DNA of 64,000 nt from F23-D06 sp963603365 (GCA_963603365.1 CAVCMI010000036.1:1-64000), one strand, 5' to 3'; positions 1 through 8,842 are shown, numbered from the stretch's first letter. The notes: generated by a model not told the origin, from the letters alone. Program-made: numbers and translations.

Positions 1-104
1 TCAGATTCTTTGTGGAATACTGGATCAACGTGTGGCAGATACAGTACGACAAAGAACGGAACATTGCCATTGACAAATACTTGAATCCAAGAGACTTTCA
101 ATAA
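1..104 (+). CDS. C-terminal fragment of unknown protein
   Basis: An open frame enters from the left edge and ends at a TAA at 102-104, encoding about 33 residues that end in YLNPRDFQ. The fragment is rich in aromatic and charged residues and resembles no family I can name. A strong terminator follows two bases after the stop, which supports it as the true end of a plus-strand gene. The function cannot be judged from this tail. Confidence 0.6.
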   Translation, partial: RFFVEYWINVWQIQYDKERNIAIDKYLNPRDFQ

Positions 105-105
105 T

Positions 106-139
106 AAAAAAAGGCGGGTTCTAAAACCTGCCTTTTTTT
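106..139 (+). terminator. Rho-independent terminator, probably bidirectional
   Basis: The stem AAGGCGGGTT (111-120) pairs with AACCTGCCTT (125-134), with one G-U pair and a four-base loop. It has an A-tract before it and a T-tract after it. It lies between the convergent ends of the left-edge gene and the minus-strand lipoprotein gene, so it can serve both. Confidence 0.85.
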
Positions 140-161
140 ATAGAGATGCAGTCCGAAACGG

Positions 162-581
162 CTAATCCAATGCGTTATACAGTTCAGTCCAAGTCAAATC
201 TCCGTCATTGTTGACAAAGAACTTGGTTTGTTGCAGGACAACCGTGTCTTGTCCTGTTATACGGCTCAAGGTATAGATGAAATAGTCGTCGGTTTGGAAA
301 TACTCCTCCATTTTACCGCTGTGCAGAAGAATTGCAGCCAATGATTCAGCATACTTGATGCTTGCCTTAGAGTCGGCAATCTCGCGTTCCAGTCCTTTGA
401 ACGACCAGTCGCCGTTCCACATCAGGTTGATGGTCTTGAGCACGGCCTTGACTGCGACGGAATTGTTTGCATTCTCAAAGTGGTATTCCGTCACGGAGGC
501 GTTATATACTTCCATAACCCTGTTGCATCCAGAAAGGAGCAGCGTGCAGCAGACCACAGACAACAAGAGTAATTTTTTCAT
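162..581 (-). CDS. Small lipoprotein of unknown function
   Basis: The 139-residue protein begins with a lipoprotein signal peptide whose lipobox is LLSGC, so the mature form should be lipid-anchored at Cys19. The rest is mixed alpha/beta in character with no motif I recognise. It starts 12 bases downstream of the kbl stop and probably shares its transcript. Nothing in the sequence ties it to threonine metabolism, so the link is positional only. The function is unknown. Confidence 0.75.
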   Translation of the reverse strand: MKKLLLLSVVCCTLLLSGCNRVMEVYNASVTEYHFENANNSVAVKAVLKTINLMWNGDWSFKGLEREIADSKASIKYAESLAAILLHSGKMEEYFQTDDYFIYTLSRITGQDTVVLQQTKFFVNNDGDLTWTELYNALD

Positions 582-593
582 AGTTCCGTCAGT

Positions 594-1787
594 TTACTTT
601 TTGATTACGCCCAGTTCGGTGCCGATCTTGGTGAAGGCGGCGATACATTTGTCGAGGTGTTCACGCTCGTGGGCGGCAGAGATCTGCACGCGGATACGGG
701 CCTGGTCTTTCGGCACGACCGGGTAATAGAAGCCGGTGACGTAGATGCCTTCTTCTTGCAGTTTGGCAGCCATGATTTGTGAGAGTTTTGCATCGTAAAG
801 CATAACGGCGCAGATGGCGGACTCTGTCGGTTTGATATCGAAGCCGGCCTCTTTCATCTTGCCCACGAAATAATCGGTATTGCTATGCAGTTTGTCCTGA
901 AGTTCATTCGTTGCCGACATGATTTCGAGCATTTTACAGCCTGCGGCGGCCACCATTGGCGGGATAGAGTTGGAGAACAGGTATGGGCGTGAGCGTTGGC
1001 GGAGCATGTCGATGATTTCCTTCTTTCCGGTGGTGAAGCCGCCCACGGCGCCGCCGAATGCCTTTCCGAGCGTGCCGGTCAGGATTTCGATCTTGCCGCG
1101 GAGGTCATAGCGTTCCGTCACGCCGCGGCCGGTATTGCCGACAACGCCTGCAGAGTGAGACTCGTCAACCATAACCATGGCATTGTATTTCTGTGCCAGT
1201 TCATAAATCTTGTCGAGCGGGCAAACATTACCGTCCATAGAGAACACGCCGTCGGTGACGATGATGCGGAAACGCTGTGCCTGTGCGGCCTTGAGTTGCT
1301 CCTCGAGGTCTGCCATGTCAGCGTTTTTGTAGCGGTAACGGACAGCCTTGCAGAGGCGGACGCCGTCGATGATCGAGGCGTGGTTCAGCGCATCGGAGAT
1401 AATGGCGTCCTGGTCAGTAAAGAGAGGTTCGAAAACGCCGCCGTTGGCGTCGAAGCAGGCTGCATAGAGGATGGTGTCCTCGGTGCCGAAAAACTCGGCG
1501 ATTCTTCTTTCGAGTTCCTTGTGCAGGTCTGAACAGCCGCAGATGAAGCGGACAGAAGCCATGCCGTAGCCGTGAGTGTCCATGGCTTCCTTGGCTGCCG
1601 CGATGAGTTGAGGATTGTTGGCCAGTCCAAGGTAGTTGTTGGCGCAGAAATTCAAGACCTTGCTGCCATCTTGCAGTGTAATTTCACCGCTTTGGGGAGA
1701 GGCTATGATGCGTTCGTTCTTGTACAGGCCGGCCTCCTTAATGTCGGCCAATTCCTTCTGAAGATGTTGTTGGAAATTAGAATACAT
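594..1787 (-). CDS. kbl: 2-amino-3-ketobutyrate CoA ligase (glycine C-acetyltransferase)
   Basis: This cytoplasmic PLP enzyme cleaves 2-amino-3-oxobutyrate with CoA to glycine and acetyl-CoA, the second step of threonine catabolism by the dehydrogenase route. The 397 residues match the usual length. The PLP lysine is K242 in TGTLGKAFGG, and the cofactor-holding D208 and H211 lie in DESHS. The family is alpha-oxoamine synthase; BioF, HemA and SPT are relatives, but the N-terminal half and overall length fit KBL best. A -7 promoter element lies at 1851-1858. Threonine dehydrogenase is not next to it here. Confidence 0.95.
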   Translation of the reverse strand: MYSNFQQHLQKELADIKEAGLYKNERIIASPQSGEITLQDGSKVLNFCANNYLGLANNPQLIAAAKEAMDTHGYGMASVRFICGCSDLHKELERRIAEFFGTEDTILYAACFDANGGVFEPLFTDQDAIISDALNHASIIDGVRLCKAVRYRYKNADMADLEEQLKAAQAQRFRIIVTDGVFSMDGNVCPLDKIYELAQKYNAMVMVDESHSAGVVGNTGRGVTERYDLRGKIEILTGTLGKAFGGAVGGFTTGKKEIIDMLRQRSRPYLFSNSIPPMVAAAGCKMLEIMSATNELQDKLHSNTDYFVGKMKEAGFDIKPTESAICAVMLYDAKLSQIMAAKLQEEGIYVTGFYYPVVPKDQARIRVQISAAHEREHLDKCIAAFTKIGTELGVIKK

Positions 1788-1850
1788 AGTTCTGATTGTA
1801 TTGTATGATTAATAATAATATGTCAAGAGATTGGCGACGCCAACCGAGCG

Positions 1851-1858
1851 CAAAAATA
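1851..1858 (-). promoter_or_regulatory. -7 promoter element for kbl
   Basis: The minus strand reads TATTTTTG followed by C, matching the Bacteroidetes -7 consensus TAnnTTTG. It lies about 63 bases upstream of the kbl ATG. No clear -33 TTTG is visible. Confidence 0.65.
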
Positions 1859-1883
1859 CAAAAAAGGCAATATGGGGCGGGCA

Positions 1884-2675
1884 TTATTTGATGCCGTTCC
1901 TTTTTTTGCCCTCGTTTTTTCTTTTCATCTTCGCCACTGCGTTCCTGTAACGTTCCTGGCAGCCATTGATATATGCTTTTGTGAATTTGGGCGTACCGTA
2001 GCGTACCATACGGTCTTGTATTATGCTGGCCTGGTTTTCGAGATATGCCGACGGACGGGCGGGGTTGCGGTGCAGCGGCGAAGGATAGCAGGCCGTGATG
2101 AGGGCTGCTTGACGGGCAGAAAGCTGCTTGGCGCTGCAATGGAAATAGTGCTGCGCCGCCGCCTCGGCGCCGTATATGCCCGGCCCCATCTCGATGACGT
2201 TGAGATAGACCTCCATAATGCGCTCCTTGGACCAGAACAGCTCGATGAGGAATGTGTAATACGTTTCGAGCCCTTTGCGCACCCACGAACTCTTGGGCCA
2301 GCAGAAGACATTCTTGGCAGTCTGCTGCGAGATGGTGCTGCCGCCTCTTTTGCGTATGCCCTCCTTGCGTTCACGCACAACCACATCGAGCGCAATCAAG
2401 TCGAAGCCGTTGTGTCCGAGGAAATAATTGTCCTCCGAAGCAATGGCGGCACGCACCATATTGGGCGAAATCTCTTCAATGGGTTTCCATTTTTTCTCAA
2501 TCGTGTATCCTTCCTGTACCTTACGGATAACCATCAACGGCGTAACCGGCGGGTTTACCCAACGGAAAAGCGCCGTGAAGAAAACACTGAGCAGGAAACA
2601 GACCAGCAGGATCATTCCTAAGAACTTCAAGAAAGAACGTTTCTTTCCGCCTTTCCGCTTCGATTTCCTTGCCAT
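1884..2675 (-). CDS. mtgA: Monofunctional peptidoglycan glycosyltransferase
   Basis: The enzyme polymerises lipid II into glycan strands at the inner membrane. It has a basic N-terminus, one membrane segment (about residues 12-34), and the GT51 motifs EDNYFLGHNGFD (catalytic Glu) and KRGGSTISQQTAKN. There is no transpeptidase domain, and the 263-residue length fits MtgA. The frame extends four codons upstream to a TTG at 2687; I chose the ATG at 2675 (MARKSKRK). It lies downstream of rplS but beyond a likely terminator, so expression may depend on read-through or an unseen promoter. Confidence 0.93.
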   Translation of the reverse strand: MARKSKRKGGKKRSFLKFLGMILLVCFLLSVFFTALFRWVNPPVTPLMVIRKVQEGYTIEKKWKPIEEISPNMVRAAIASEDNYFLGHNGFDLIALDVVVRERKEGIRKRGGSTISQQTAKNVFCWPKSSWVRKGLETYYTFLIELFWSKERIMEVYLNVIEMGPGIYGAEAAAQHYFHCSAKQLSARQAALITACYPSPLHRNPARPSAYLENQASIIQDRMVRYGTPKFTKAYINGCQERYRNAVAKMKRKNEGKKRNGIK

Positions 2676-2689
2676 TGTTTCCAACAATC

Positions 2690-2729
2690 ATAAAAGAAAA
2701 AACTTCTCGCAAAGGGTATTTGGAGAAGT
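2690..2729 (-). terminator. Terminator after rplS
   Basis: Inverted repeat ACTTCTC (2702-2708) and GAGAAGT (2723-2729) is followed, on the minus strand, by a T-rich run (complement of 2690-2701). It sits between rplS and mtgA, so it probably limits read-through. Confidence 0.6.
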
Positions 2730-2754
2730 CTTTCCTGTAAAATATCAATAATTA

Positions 2755-3108
2755 TTAACCTCTGCGTTCTTTGATGCGGGCTTTCTTTCCGGTCAGTTTG
2801 CGGAAATAGAAGATGCGTGCACGACGTACCACACCTCTCTTGTTGATGGTAAGTCCGGCAATCATCGGGGTTGCGAACGGGAAAATCCTTTCAACGCCAA
2901 TGCCGCTGGAAATCTTCCTCACCGTGAACGTACGTGTTGCGCCGGAGCCGTTAATTTGGAGAACCACACCCTGGAACTGCTGGATGCGCTCCTTTGAACC
3001 TTCCACAATTCTGTAGGATACTGTAATCGTGTCACCTGCTTTGAATGCAGGAAATTCTTGTTTTGCAATGAAATTATCCTCTACGTACTGAATCAATTCC
3101 TGTTTCAT
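2755..3108 (-). CDS. rplS: 50S ribosomal protein L19
   Basis: L19 sits at the 30S-50S interface. The 117 residues include the family core FPAFKAGDT, the SKERIQQFQGVV stretch and the basic C-terminus VRRARIFYFRKLTGKKARI. It is separated from the usual trmD/rimM/rpsP partners, as is common in Bacteroidetes. A -7 element lies at 3152-3159, about 45 bases upstream of the ATG, and a terminator follows, so it is probably a single-gene transcript. Confidence 0.97.
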   Translation of the reverse strand: MKQELIQYVEDNFIAKQEFPAFKAGDTITVSYRIVEGSKERIQQFQGVVLQINGSGATRTFTVRKISSGIGVERIFPFATPMIAGLTINKRGVVRRARIFYFRKLTGKKARIKERRG

Positions 3109-3151
3109 CTCTATAATCTTTATTGATTTTCCACTATTTTATTTGAGGCTG

Positions 3152-3159
3152 CAAAAATA
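3152..3159 (-). promoter_or_regulatory. -7 promoter element for rplS
   Basis: The minus strand reads TATTTTTG then CAGCC, about 44 bases upstream of the rplS ATG, flanked by an A/T-rich stretch. Confidence 0.65.
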
Positions 3160-3213
3160 CACTTTTTTTGTAATTATGCAACTGCCTTAAGGATTTTAAA
3201 TTTCTAAACGTAA

Positions 3214-5289
3214 TCATCTGTTTTTCTCGTTCTTCTCGGCAGCCATCTTGATGACCTCCTCTTGCTTTGCGGCGGGCATCGGCATATAATTGTAGAACTC
3301 CATAGAATAATTTGCGCGTCCTGAGGTGATGTTGCGCAAGGCTGTAGCATAGCCGAACGTTTCCATCAGCGGCACATAGCCGTCGAGTTTCTGCGAACCT
3401 TTGCGGAAACGGCGCATATTCTCGATGCGGCCGCGGCGCTTGTTGAGGTCGCGCGTGACATTTCCGATGAAATCGTCAGGTGTGTTGACCTCGATCTGCA
3501 TGACAGGCTCCATTATGATAGGTGAAGCCTTTCTGAACGCCTGCTTGAAGCACTGCGCCGCGCAGAGCTGGAAGGCCATGTCGCTTGAATCCACCGGATG
3601 GAAACTGCCGTCCACCAAGGTGCATTTCACATCTACCACAGGGTATCCGGCCACAGGGCTTTTCGCCATCGCTTTGACAAGGCCTTTTTCAACAGAGGGG
3701 ATGTACTCTTTGGGCACAACGCCGCCCTTGGAGATGTCCACGAACTCGAATCCTTTTCCGGGGTTAGGCTCGAAGCGGATGACCGTATGGGCAAACTGAC
3801 CGCGGCCGCCGCTCTGCTTGGCATGCTTGTAGGCCAGCTCAACGGGTGCGGTGATGGTCTCGCGGAAAGAAACGGATGGCTCTCCAACCGTAATGGGCAC
3901 CTTGAACTCGTCGCGGATGCGCTCGACCAGAATTTCAAGATGCAGCTCACCCATGCCCGAAATGATGGTCTCTTCGGTCTCTTCGTCAAAATGGGAATGG
4001 AAGGAGGGATCCTCGTTGCAGAGTTTGGCAAGCACCTCGCCGAGTTTGTCGCGGCTTTTCTTGTCTTCAAGATTCACTTTCATCTCAATGACGGCAGGCG
4101 GGACCTGAATGGACTCGAGCAGCACGGGGTTGTTCTCGTCGCAGAGCGTATCGCCTGTACGGGTGTATTTCATGCCTACCAGCGCCACGATTTCACCGGT
4201 GCCCGCCTCCGTAATCTCCTCTCGCTCCTTGGCCTTGATGCGGAATATGCGCCCCACCCGTTCATTCTTGAGTTTGTTGGTGTTGTAGATGCTCATACCG
4301 CTGGTGATCTTGCCGCTGAAAATACGGATAAAGGTCTGCTGCCCAACGTACGGGTCGTTGATGAGTTTGAATGCCAAAGCCGAGAACGGCGCCTTGTCGG
4401 AAGGCTCTCGTGTGACGCTCTTTTCAGGGTCATCCGGGTCGTGCGCCACAACAGTGCCCAAGTCAACGGGCGAGGGCAAGTAATCGACGACAGCGTCAAG
4501 CAACTGCTGAATGCCCTTGTTTTTATAGGCTGCTCCGCAGAGTACAGGCGTGACGGCCAGATTTATCGTCGCTTGGCGGATAGCCTTGCGCAGCGTCTCT
4601 TCGCCAATTTCCTTTTCTTCCAAATAGAGTGTTGCGATCTCGTCATCGTGGTCGGCAAGCCTTTCGACCATTGCCTTTCTGGCTTCGGCGGCGGCTGTCT
4701 GGAACTCCGCCGGAATCTCATGCTCGTAGCAGTCTTTGTCGTCAAAGGTAAGCGCTTTCATCTTCACAAGGTCAACCATGCCTTGGAACTCGTTTTCCGA
4801 CCCCATCGGGAGATGTACAGGCATAGCATTGGCGGCAAGGTATTTGTCCATCTGTCCGACAACCTCCTGGAAATCCGCCCCCGTGCGGTCCATCTTGTTC
4901 ACAAAAGCGATGCGGGGCACTCTGTACTTCTCGGCCTGGTTCCACACGGTTTCGCTCTGCGGCTCTACACCTCCCACGGCACAGAACACGGCCACCATGC
5001 CGTCAATGACCCTCAGCGAACGTTCGACCTCAATAGTGAAATCAACATGCCCCGGGGTGTCTATCAAGTTGATTTGATGATTTTTCCACTGTGCTGTAAT
5101 GGCTGCCGACGCGATTGTGATGCCCCGTTCCTGCTCCTGCTTCATGAAATCCATCGTGGCTTGTCCGTCGTGTGTCTCCCCCACTTTCCTGTTCACTCCC
5201 GTGAAGAAAAGTATTCTTTCTGATACGGTAGTTTTGCCTGCATCTATATGTGCAGCAATACCGATGTTGCGTAAATTAGTAATGTGCAT
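3214..5289 (-). CDS. fusA: Elongation factor G (fusA-type)
   Basis: This GTPase drives translocation and ribosome recycling. All G-domain motifs are intact: AHIDAGKTT (P-loop), ERGITI (switch I), DTPGHVDF (switch II) and NKMDRTG. Domains II to V follow, with SGMGELHLEI typical of domain III. I start at the ATG at 5289 (MHITNLRNIGIAAHID, 691 residues); an in-frame ATG at 5316 would add nine residues that look non-coding. It is not beside rpsG/rpsL/tuf, so it could be either the housekeeping copy moved elsewhere or a second EF-G. The intact GTPase motifs argue against a GTPase-dead paralogue. Confidence 0.93.
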   Translation of the reverse strand: MHITNLRNIGIAAHIDAGKTTVSERILFFTGVNRKVGETHDGQATMDFMKQEQERGITIASAAITAQWKNHQINLIDTPGHVDFTIEVERSLRVIDGMVAVFCAVGGVEPQSETVWNQAEKYRVPRIAFVNKMDRTGADFQEVVGQMDKYLAANAMPVHLPMGSENEFQGMVDLVKMKALTFDDKDCYEHEIPAEFQTAAAEARKAMVERLADHDDEIATLYLEEKEIGEETLRKAIRQATINLAVTPVLCGAAYKNKGIQQLLDAVVDYLPSPVDLGTVVAHDPDDPEKSVTREPSDKAPFSALAFKLINDPYVGQQTFIRIFSGKITSGMSIYNTNKLKNERVGRIFRIKAKEREEITEAGTGEIVALVGMKYTRTGDTLCDENNPVLLESIQVPPAVIEMKVNLEDKKSRDKLGEVLAKLCNEDPSFHSHFDEETEETIISGMGELHLEILVERIRDEFKVPITVGEPSVSFRETITAPVELAYKHAKQSGGRGQFAHTVIRFEPNPGKGFEFVDISKGGVVPKEYIPSVEKGLVKAMAKSPVAGYPVVDVKCTLVDGSFHPVDSSDMAFQLCAAQCFKQAFRKASPIIMEPVMQIEVNTPDDFIGNVTRDLNKRRGRIENMRRFRKGSQKLDGYVPLMETFGYATALRNITSGRANYSMEFYNYMPMPAAKQEEVIKMAAEKNEKNR

Positions 5290-5311
5290 ATCTGTTTTTT
5301 GATATAATGAC

Positions 5312-5348
5312 TTCATCCGCCATGCCCTTATATGACACGGCGGATGAA
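5312..5348 (-). promoter_or_regulatory. Strong hairpin between DUF4412 gene and fusA
   Basis: A perfect 10-base inverted repeat, TTCATCCGCC (5312-5321) with GGCGGATGAA (5339-5348), lies 22 bases upstream of the fusA ATG. There is no T-run directly after it on the minus strand. It may be a terminator for the upstream gene or a structure in the fusA leader. Confidence 0.5.
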
Positions 5349-5403
5349 ATCCGTTGTAAATAAAAATCGTGTGGTCTGTATTTTCCCTGTTTGCCCAACT
5401 GCT

Positions 5404-6108
5404 TTACTCTTCGTCTGTAAGACCGAAGGCCTGCTTCAGTTCCGCAGGAGCATCCTTTATGGACTTGGAGTCAGACGGACGCAAGAAATTGGAGGCTTTC
5501 ACTTTCTTGCTGGGGGTAATCTTGGTGGCCGTTTGGACAATGGTGACCGACTGTCCGTTGACATCCTGCTCAATGGCCACGCAAAGCGGGTAACCTTTCA
5601 GTCCGGGATAATTGCTGAAGTTGATATTGTCTCCGGTCAACAAGTCCTCGGTGACCCACAATGTGGCTTCACTCTCCTCATCGGTCTCAAGATTCGTAAA
5701 CTTGACAATCACTTTCTTGCATTTGCAATCGACAATGGTTCTTGTCTCCTCCTTGTACTCGAATTCCATTTTGGAGGTCTCGAACATCTTCTTCACTTCC
5801 GCCTCGTCTTTCTCGATGTAGTATTTGCCATAGCCGGGGACATCGATGATGGTGGTCAACAGCTTGTAGTCGCCGTTGGTGATATTGACGATGCCTACGC
5901 CCATATTGTTGATTACGGTTTTGGTGTTGTTGCCCATAACAGTGACTTCAGAAGTGAGTTCTGAGAGTTGTGCTGCGATGTTAGGGTCATCCGTTCCTTC
6001 CGCGGTAGTTTCGAAAACAATAGTGCCTGCAAAAGGTTTCTGTGCCAGTGCGGAAATCGTGCCGAAGAACATCACGACTGCCATCCACAAAAAGATCTGT
6101 TTTTTCAT
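5404..6108 (-). CDS. Secreted DUF4412-like protein
   Basis: The 234-residue protein has a cleavable signal peptide (hydrophobic residues 5-20, cleavage near ALA-QK). The mature start KPFAGTIVFETTAEG and the beta-rich body with CKCKKVIVKF resemble the DUF4412 proteins common in Bacteroidetes, which are periplasmic or outer-membrane associated and of unknown role. It has its own -7 element at 6146-6153. There is no lipobox and no type IX secretion C-terminal signal that I can see. Confidence 0.7.
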   Translation of the reverse strand: MKKQIFLWMAVVMFFGTISALAQKPFAGTIVFETTAEGTDDPNIAAQLSELTSEVTVMGNNTKTVINNMGVGIVNITNGDYKLLTTIIDVPGYGKYYIEKDEAEVKKMFETSKMEFEYKEETRTIVDCKCKKVIVKFTNLETDEESEATLWVTEDLLTGDNINFSNYPGLKGYPLCVAIEQDVNGQSVTIVQTATKITPSKKVKASNFLRPSDSKSIKDAPAELKQAFGLTDEE

Positions 6109-6145
6109 CTTGTCTTTATTTTTTTCTGCTTTTTATAAATCGCGG

Positions 6146-6153
6146 CAAAAATA
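6146..6153 (-). promoter_or_regulatory. -7 promoter element for the DUF4412-like gene
   Basis: The minus strand reads TATTTTTG then CCGCG, about 37 bases upstream of the ATG at 6108. Confidence 0.65.
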
Positions 6154-6255
6154 CAAAATTCCGCAATCACTGCACTTCCCGGACGACAACTTTTCAGCAC
6201 CTGAAAAGACAGCCGTTGATAAAAGAACGAACGACGACATACACAACTTTTTCCT

Positions 6256-6263
6256 TATTTTTG
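6256..6263 (+). promoter_or_regulatory. -7 promoter element for the MBOAT gene
   Basis: TATTTTTG followed by CCGC lies 26 bases before the ATG at 6290. Its position supports that start over the upstream in-frame extension. Confidence 0.6.
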
Positions 6264-6289
6264 CCGCTTCAAAAAAAATAGAATGCAAA

Positions 6290-7702
6290 ATGGTATTCAG
6301 CAGTACATTCTTTCTGTATGCTTTCTTGCCGCTATTCCTGATTGTTTACCGGTTCACGCCCTGGAAAGCAAAGAACATAGTGCTGCTTGCTGCAAGCCTG
6401 ATCTTCTATGCATGGGGAGCCCCCAAGTTCATCTTCATACTGCTGGGCTTCCTTTGTGTCAACTTTTTCGTTGTACGGGAGATTTATGTCCAGAACAAAC
6501 ACCGAAAGCTGTTTCTTGCCTTGTCAATAGCCATCAATTTGGGATTGCTTGTCTATTTCAAGTATGCCAATTTTTTTGTTGACAATATAAATCTCATCTT
6601 GCAAACGTTCGGCATCAGACCGCTCAACTGGGTCAGGATTGCCTTGCCGGTAGGCATCTCGTTCATCACTTTCCAGTCGTTGAGTTATACGGTGGATGTC
6701 TATCGCCGCGTACGCGCCCCCTTGCGGCTCATCACCGACTATCTGCTGTACATCCTGATGTTCCCTCAGTTGGTTGCCGGCCCGATCATCCGTTTCAATA
6801 CCATTGCCGACGACATTGCCGACCGCCGGCACAACGACACCGCAGACAACCGGCTGTACGGCATCTACCGTTTTATCATCGGTCTGTCAAAAAAAGTACT
6901 GATTGCTAACATTTTAGGAGAACAGGTGGATTATCTGTACGCACTTCCGCATGGGGAGGTCACAAGCGTGGCGGCGTGGACGGCGGCCTTGGCCTACTCG
7001 TTCCAGATCTATTTCGACTTCAGCGGCTATTCTGACATGGCCATCGGGCTGGGGTATCTGATGGGCTTCAAATTCCCCGAGAATTTCAACAATCCCTACA
7101 CCTCCAAAAGTGTCAGCGAGTTCTGGCGCAGGTGGCACATCACGCTTGGCGCCTGGCTGAAAGACTACCTTTACATACCGCTTGGCGGCAACCGTATTTC
7201 GCCGTTCCGGACTTACCTCAATTTGGGCATCGTTTTTCTCGTGTGCGGCGTCTGGCACGGGGCAGGCTGGAACTTTATCTTCTGGGGAGCCTGGCACGGC
7301 TTCTTCATTGTATGCGACAAGCTTTTCCTCGACCGGATGCTGTCAAAGACGCCTGCCGTTTTCCGCATTCTGCTCACCTTTGCCGTCGTCACCGTCGGGT
7401 GGGTCTTCTTCCGCCTCGACAGCCTTGGCGACGCCTTGTTTTTCATCAGAAAACTGTTCGGCGTCCAAGGCGGCATGCAGCCCCTCCCGCCAGAGTTCTT
7501 CATGGCGCTGTGCGTCGCCCTGTTCTTCTCGTTCTTGACAGCCACCCGTCCCGGACAACGGATTGAACAAGTCTGCTACGCCGAGCGGCGGCCGGTCTGG
7601 CAGCACTGCATCACCTTTGCCTGCGCCTTGCTGCTGCTGACCGCATGCACGGCTTCCCTCTCCGCATCCGGCTTCAACCCGTTCATTTATTTCAAATTCT
7701 GA
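6290..7702 (+). CDS. MBOAT family O-acyltransferase (AlgI/DltB-like)
   Basis: A polytopic inner-membrane acyltransferase of 470 residues. It shows the family hallmarks VGISFITFQSLSYTVDVYR, FNNPYTSKSVSEFWRRWHIT and VWHGAGWNFIFWGAWHG, which contains the conserved catalytic His. Homologues pass acetyl or other acyl groups across the membrane to exopolysaccharide or teichoic acid. I chose the ATG at 6290 because a -7 element lies just upstream, although the frame is open back to 5876. The next gene, 11 bases downstream, encodes a periplasmic AlgJ/AlgX-like protein, so the two probably form one acylation unit. The glycan substrate is unknown. Confidence 0.92.
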   Translation: MVFSSTFFLYAFLPLFLIVYRFTPWKAKNIVLLAASLIFYAWGAPKFIFILLGFLCVNFFVVREIYVQNKHRKLFLALSIAINLGLLVYFKYANFFVDNINLILQTFGIRPLNWVRIALPVGISFITFQSLSYTVDVYRRVRAPLRLITDYLLYILMFPQLVAGPIIRFNTIADDIADRRHNDTADNRLYGIYRFIIGLSKKVLIANILGEQVDYLYALPHGEVTSVAAWTAALAYSFQIYFDFSGYSDMAIGLGYLMGFKFPENFNNPYTSKSVSEFWRRWHITLGAWLKDYLYIPLGGNRISPFRTYLNLGIVFLVCGVWHGAGWNFIFWGAWHGFFIVCDKLFLDRMLSKTPAVFRILLTFAVVTVGWVFFRLDSLGDALFFIRKLFGVQGGMQPLPPEFFMALCVALFFSFLTATRPGQRIEQVCYAERRPVWQHCITFACALLLLTACTASLSASGFNPFIYFKF

Positions 7703-7713
7703 CCCCTGCGACG

Positions 7714-8805
7714 ATGAAACGGACCCTGTACATTGTTTTTCTTGTCCTGCTTTTTATTCCATTATTGCAGAAATGGACCCGGCTGATACCGGAAAAGCCG
7801 CTCTACGGCGCTTTCACTGCAACAGAAAAGCCGGAGTTCACCACCGCCAACTGGTTCAACGGCACCTTCCAGTCCGAGTATGAAAAGCATTTCAACGAGA
7901 ATATGGGATTCCACGCTTCCTTTGTCAGGCTTCGAAACACTTTCTTCTACGACCTGTTCGGAAAGACCGGCGCCCATGTGGTATTCGGCAAGGAGGACTA
8001 CCTTTACGAGCAGGACTATATTGACGCCCATTACGGCACCGACTATGTAGGCATTGATTCGCTGCAACGCACAGCCGAAGCCATCCGTCAACTGCGGGAC
8101 ACTCTGGCGGCACACGGGAAAACGTTCGTCATCTTTCTTGCCCCCAGCAAGGCCGACTTCTTTCCGGAATACCTTCCTGACTCCTCCCGGAAAGCGGAAA
8201 CTGACAGCACCAACTACAAACAACTTAGCCGTCTGCTCAGGCGAATGGGGCTTCCAGTCATCGACTACAATCATTATTATATGTCGCACAAGGCAACGTC
8301 CCCCTACCCGCTCTATTCCAAATATGGCATACATTGGAGCTATTACGGCTCTATGCAGGCGACTGACAGCCTGATGCACTACATAGCGAAAGCGCGGAAC
8401 ACTGAAATGCCCCGTGTCGTTACCGACAAATATCAGGTGCAGGACAAGCCTGACCATTCCGACTATGACCTCGGCAACCTGCTCAACCTTAGTCATCGGC
8501 TGAAAGGCTATCCGCTCTGCTATCCGCAGTGGCACTGGCAACAACCGGCGGACACTTCCGGTATGCCGCGCCTGCTTACCGTATCAGACAGTTACTATTG
8601 GGAAATGTACTTCTACGGCCGCTTTTGGTATTACAACACCACGGCTTATCCCGAGAGTTTCAACAAAGAAACAATGGTTTCCGGTTTCAACCTGAAGGAG
8701 GAGATAGAAAAAGCGGATGTCGTAATCATAATGAGCACGACACCCGGACTCAAAAAATTCTCGTGGGGGTTTGTTCAGAATGCGTTGAACGCCTACTGCC
8801 AATAA
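7714..8805 (+). CDS. AlgJ/AlgX-like SGNH-fold protein, acyltransfer partner
   Basis: A 363-residue protein with an N-terminal membrane anchor (residues 4-20) and a periplasmic SGNH-like domain. The DSYYW motif near S293 fits the nucleophile position and GIHWS near H207 fits the His block. In AlgJ/AlgX proteins the His block is usually D-x-H-W; here the Asp position is Gly205. It follows the MBOAT gene by 11 bases and is probably translated with it. Likely role: O-acetylation of a surface glycan. The missing Asp may be a lineage trait or weaken catalysis. Confidence 0.8.
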   Translation: MKRTLYIVFLVLLFIPLLQKWTRLIPEKPLYGAFTATEKPEFTTANWFNGTFQSEYEKHFNENMGFHASFVRLRNTFFYDLFGKTGAHVVFGKEDYLYEQDYIDAHYGTDYVGIDSLQRTAEAIRQLRDTLAAHGKTFVIFLAPSKADFFPEYLPDSSRKAETDSTNYKQLSRLLRRMGLPVIDYNHYYMSHKATSPYPLYSKYGIHWSYYGSMQATDSLMHYIAKARNTEMPRVVTDKYQVQDKPDHSDYDLGNLLNLSHRLKGYPLCYPQWHWQQPADTSGMPRLLTVSDSYYWEMYFYGRFWYYNTTAYPESFNKETMVSGFNLKEEIEKADVVIIMSTTPGLKKFSWGFVQNALNAYCQ

Positions 8806-8842
8806 CTAACCGCATCGGTCAGGCGAACAGTCGCACTCCTTC

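Noticed and set aside
996..1532. Plus-strand open frame of 178 codons
   Set aside because: It is antisense to kbl and has no recognisable features.
3598..5223. Long plus-strand open frame of 541 codons
   Set aside because: It is antisense to the EF-G gene, whose protein is fully recognisable; the frame has no recognisable domain and arises from codon bias.
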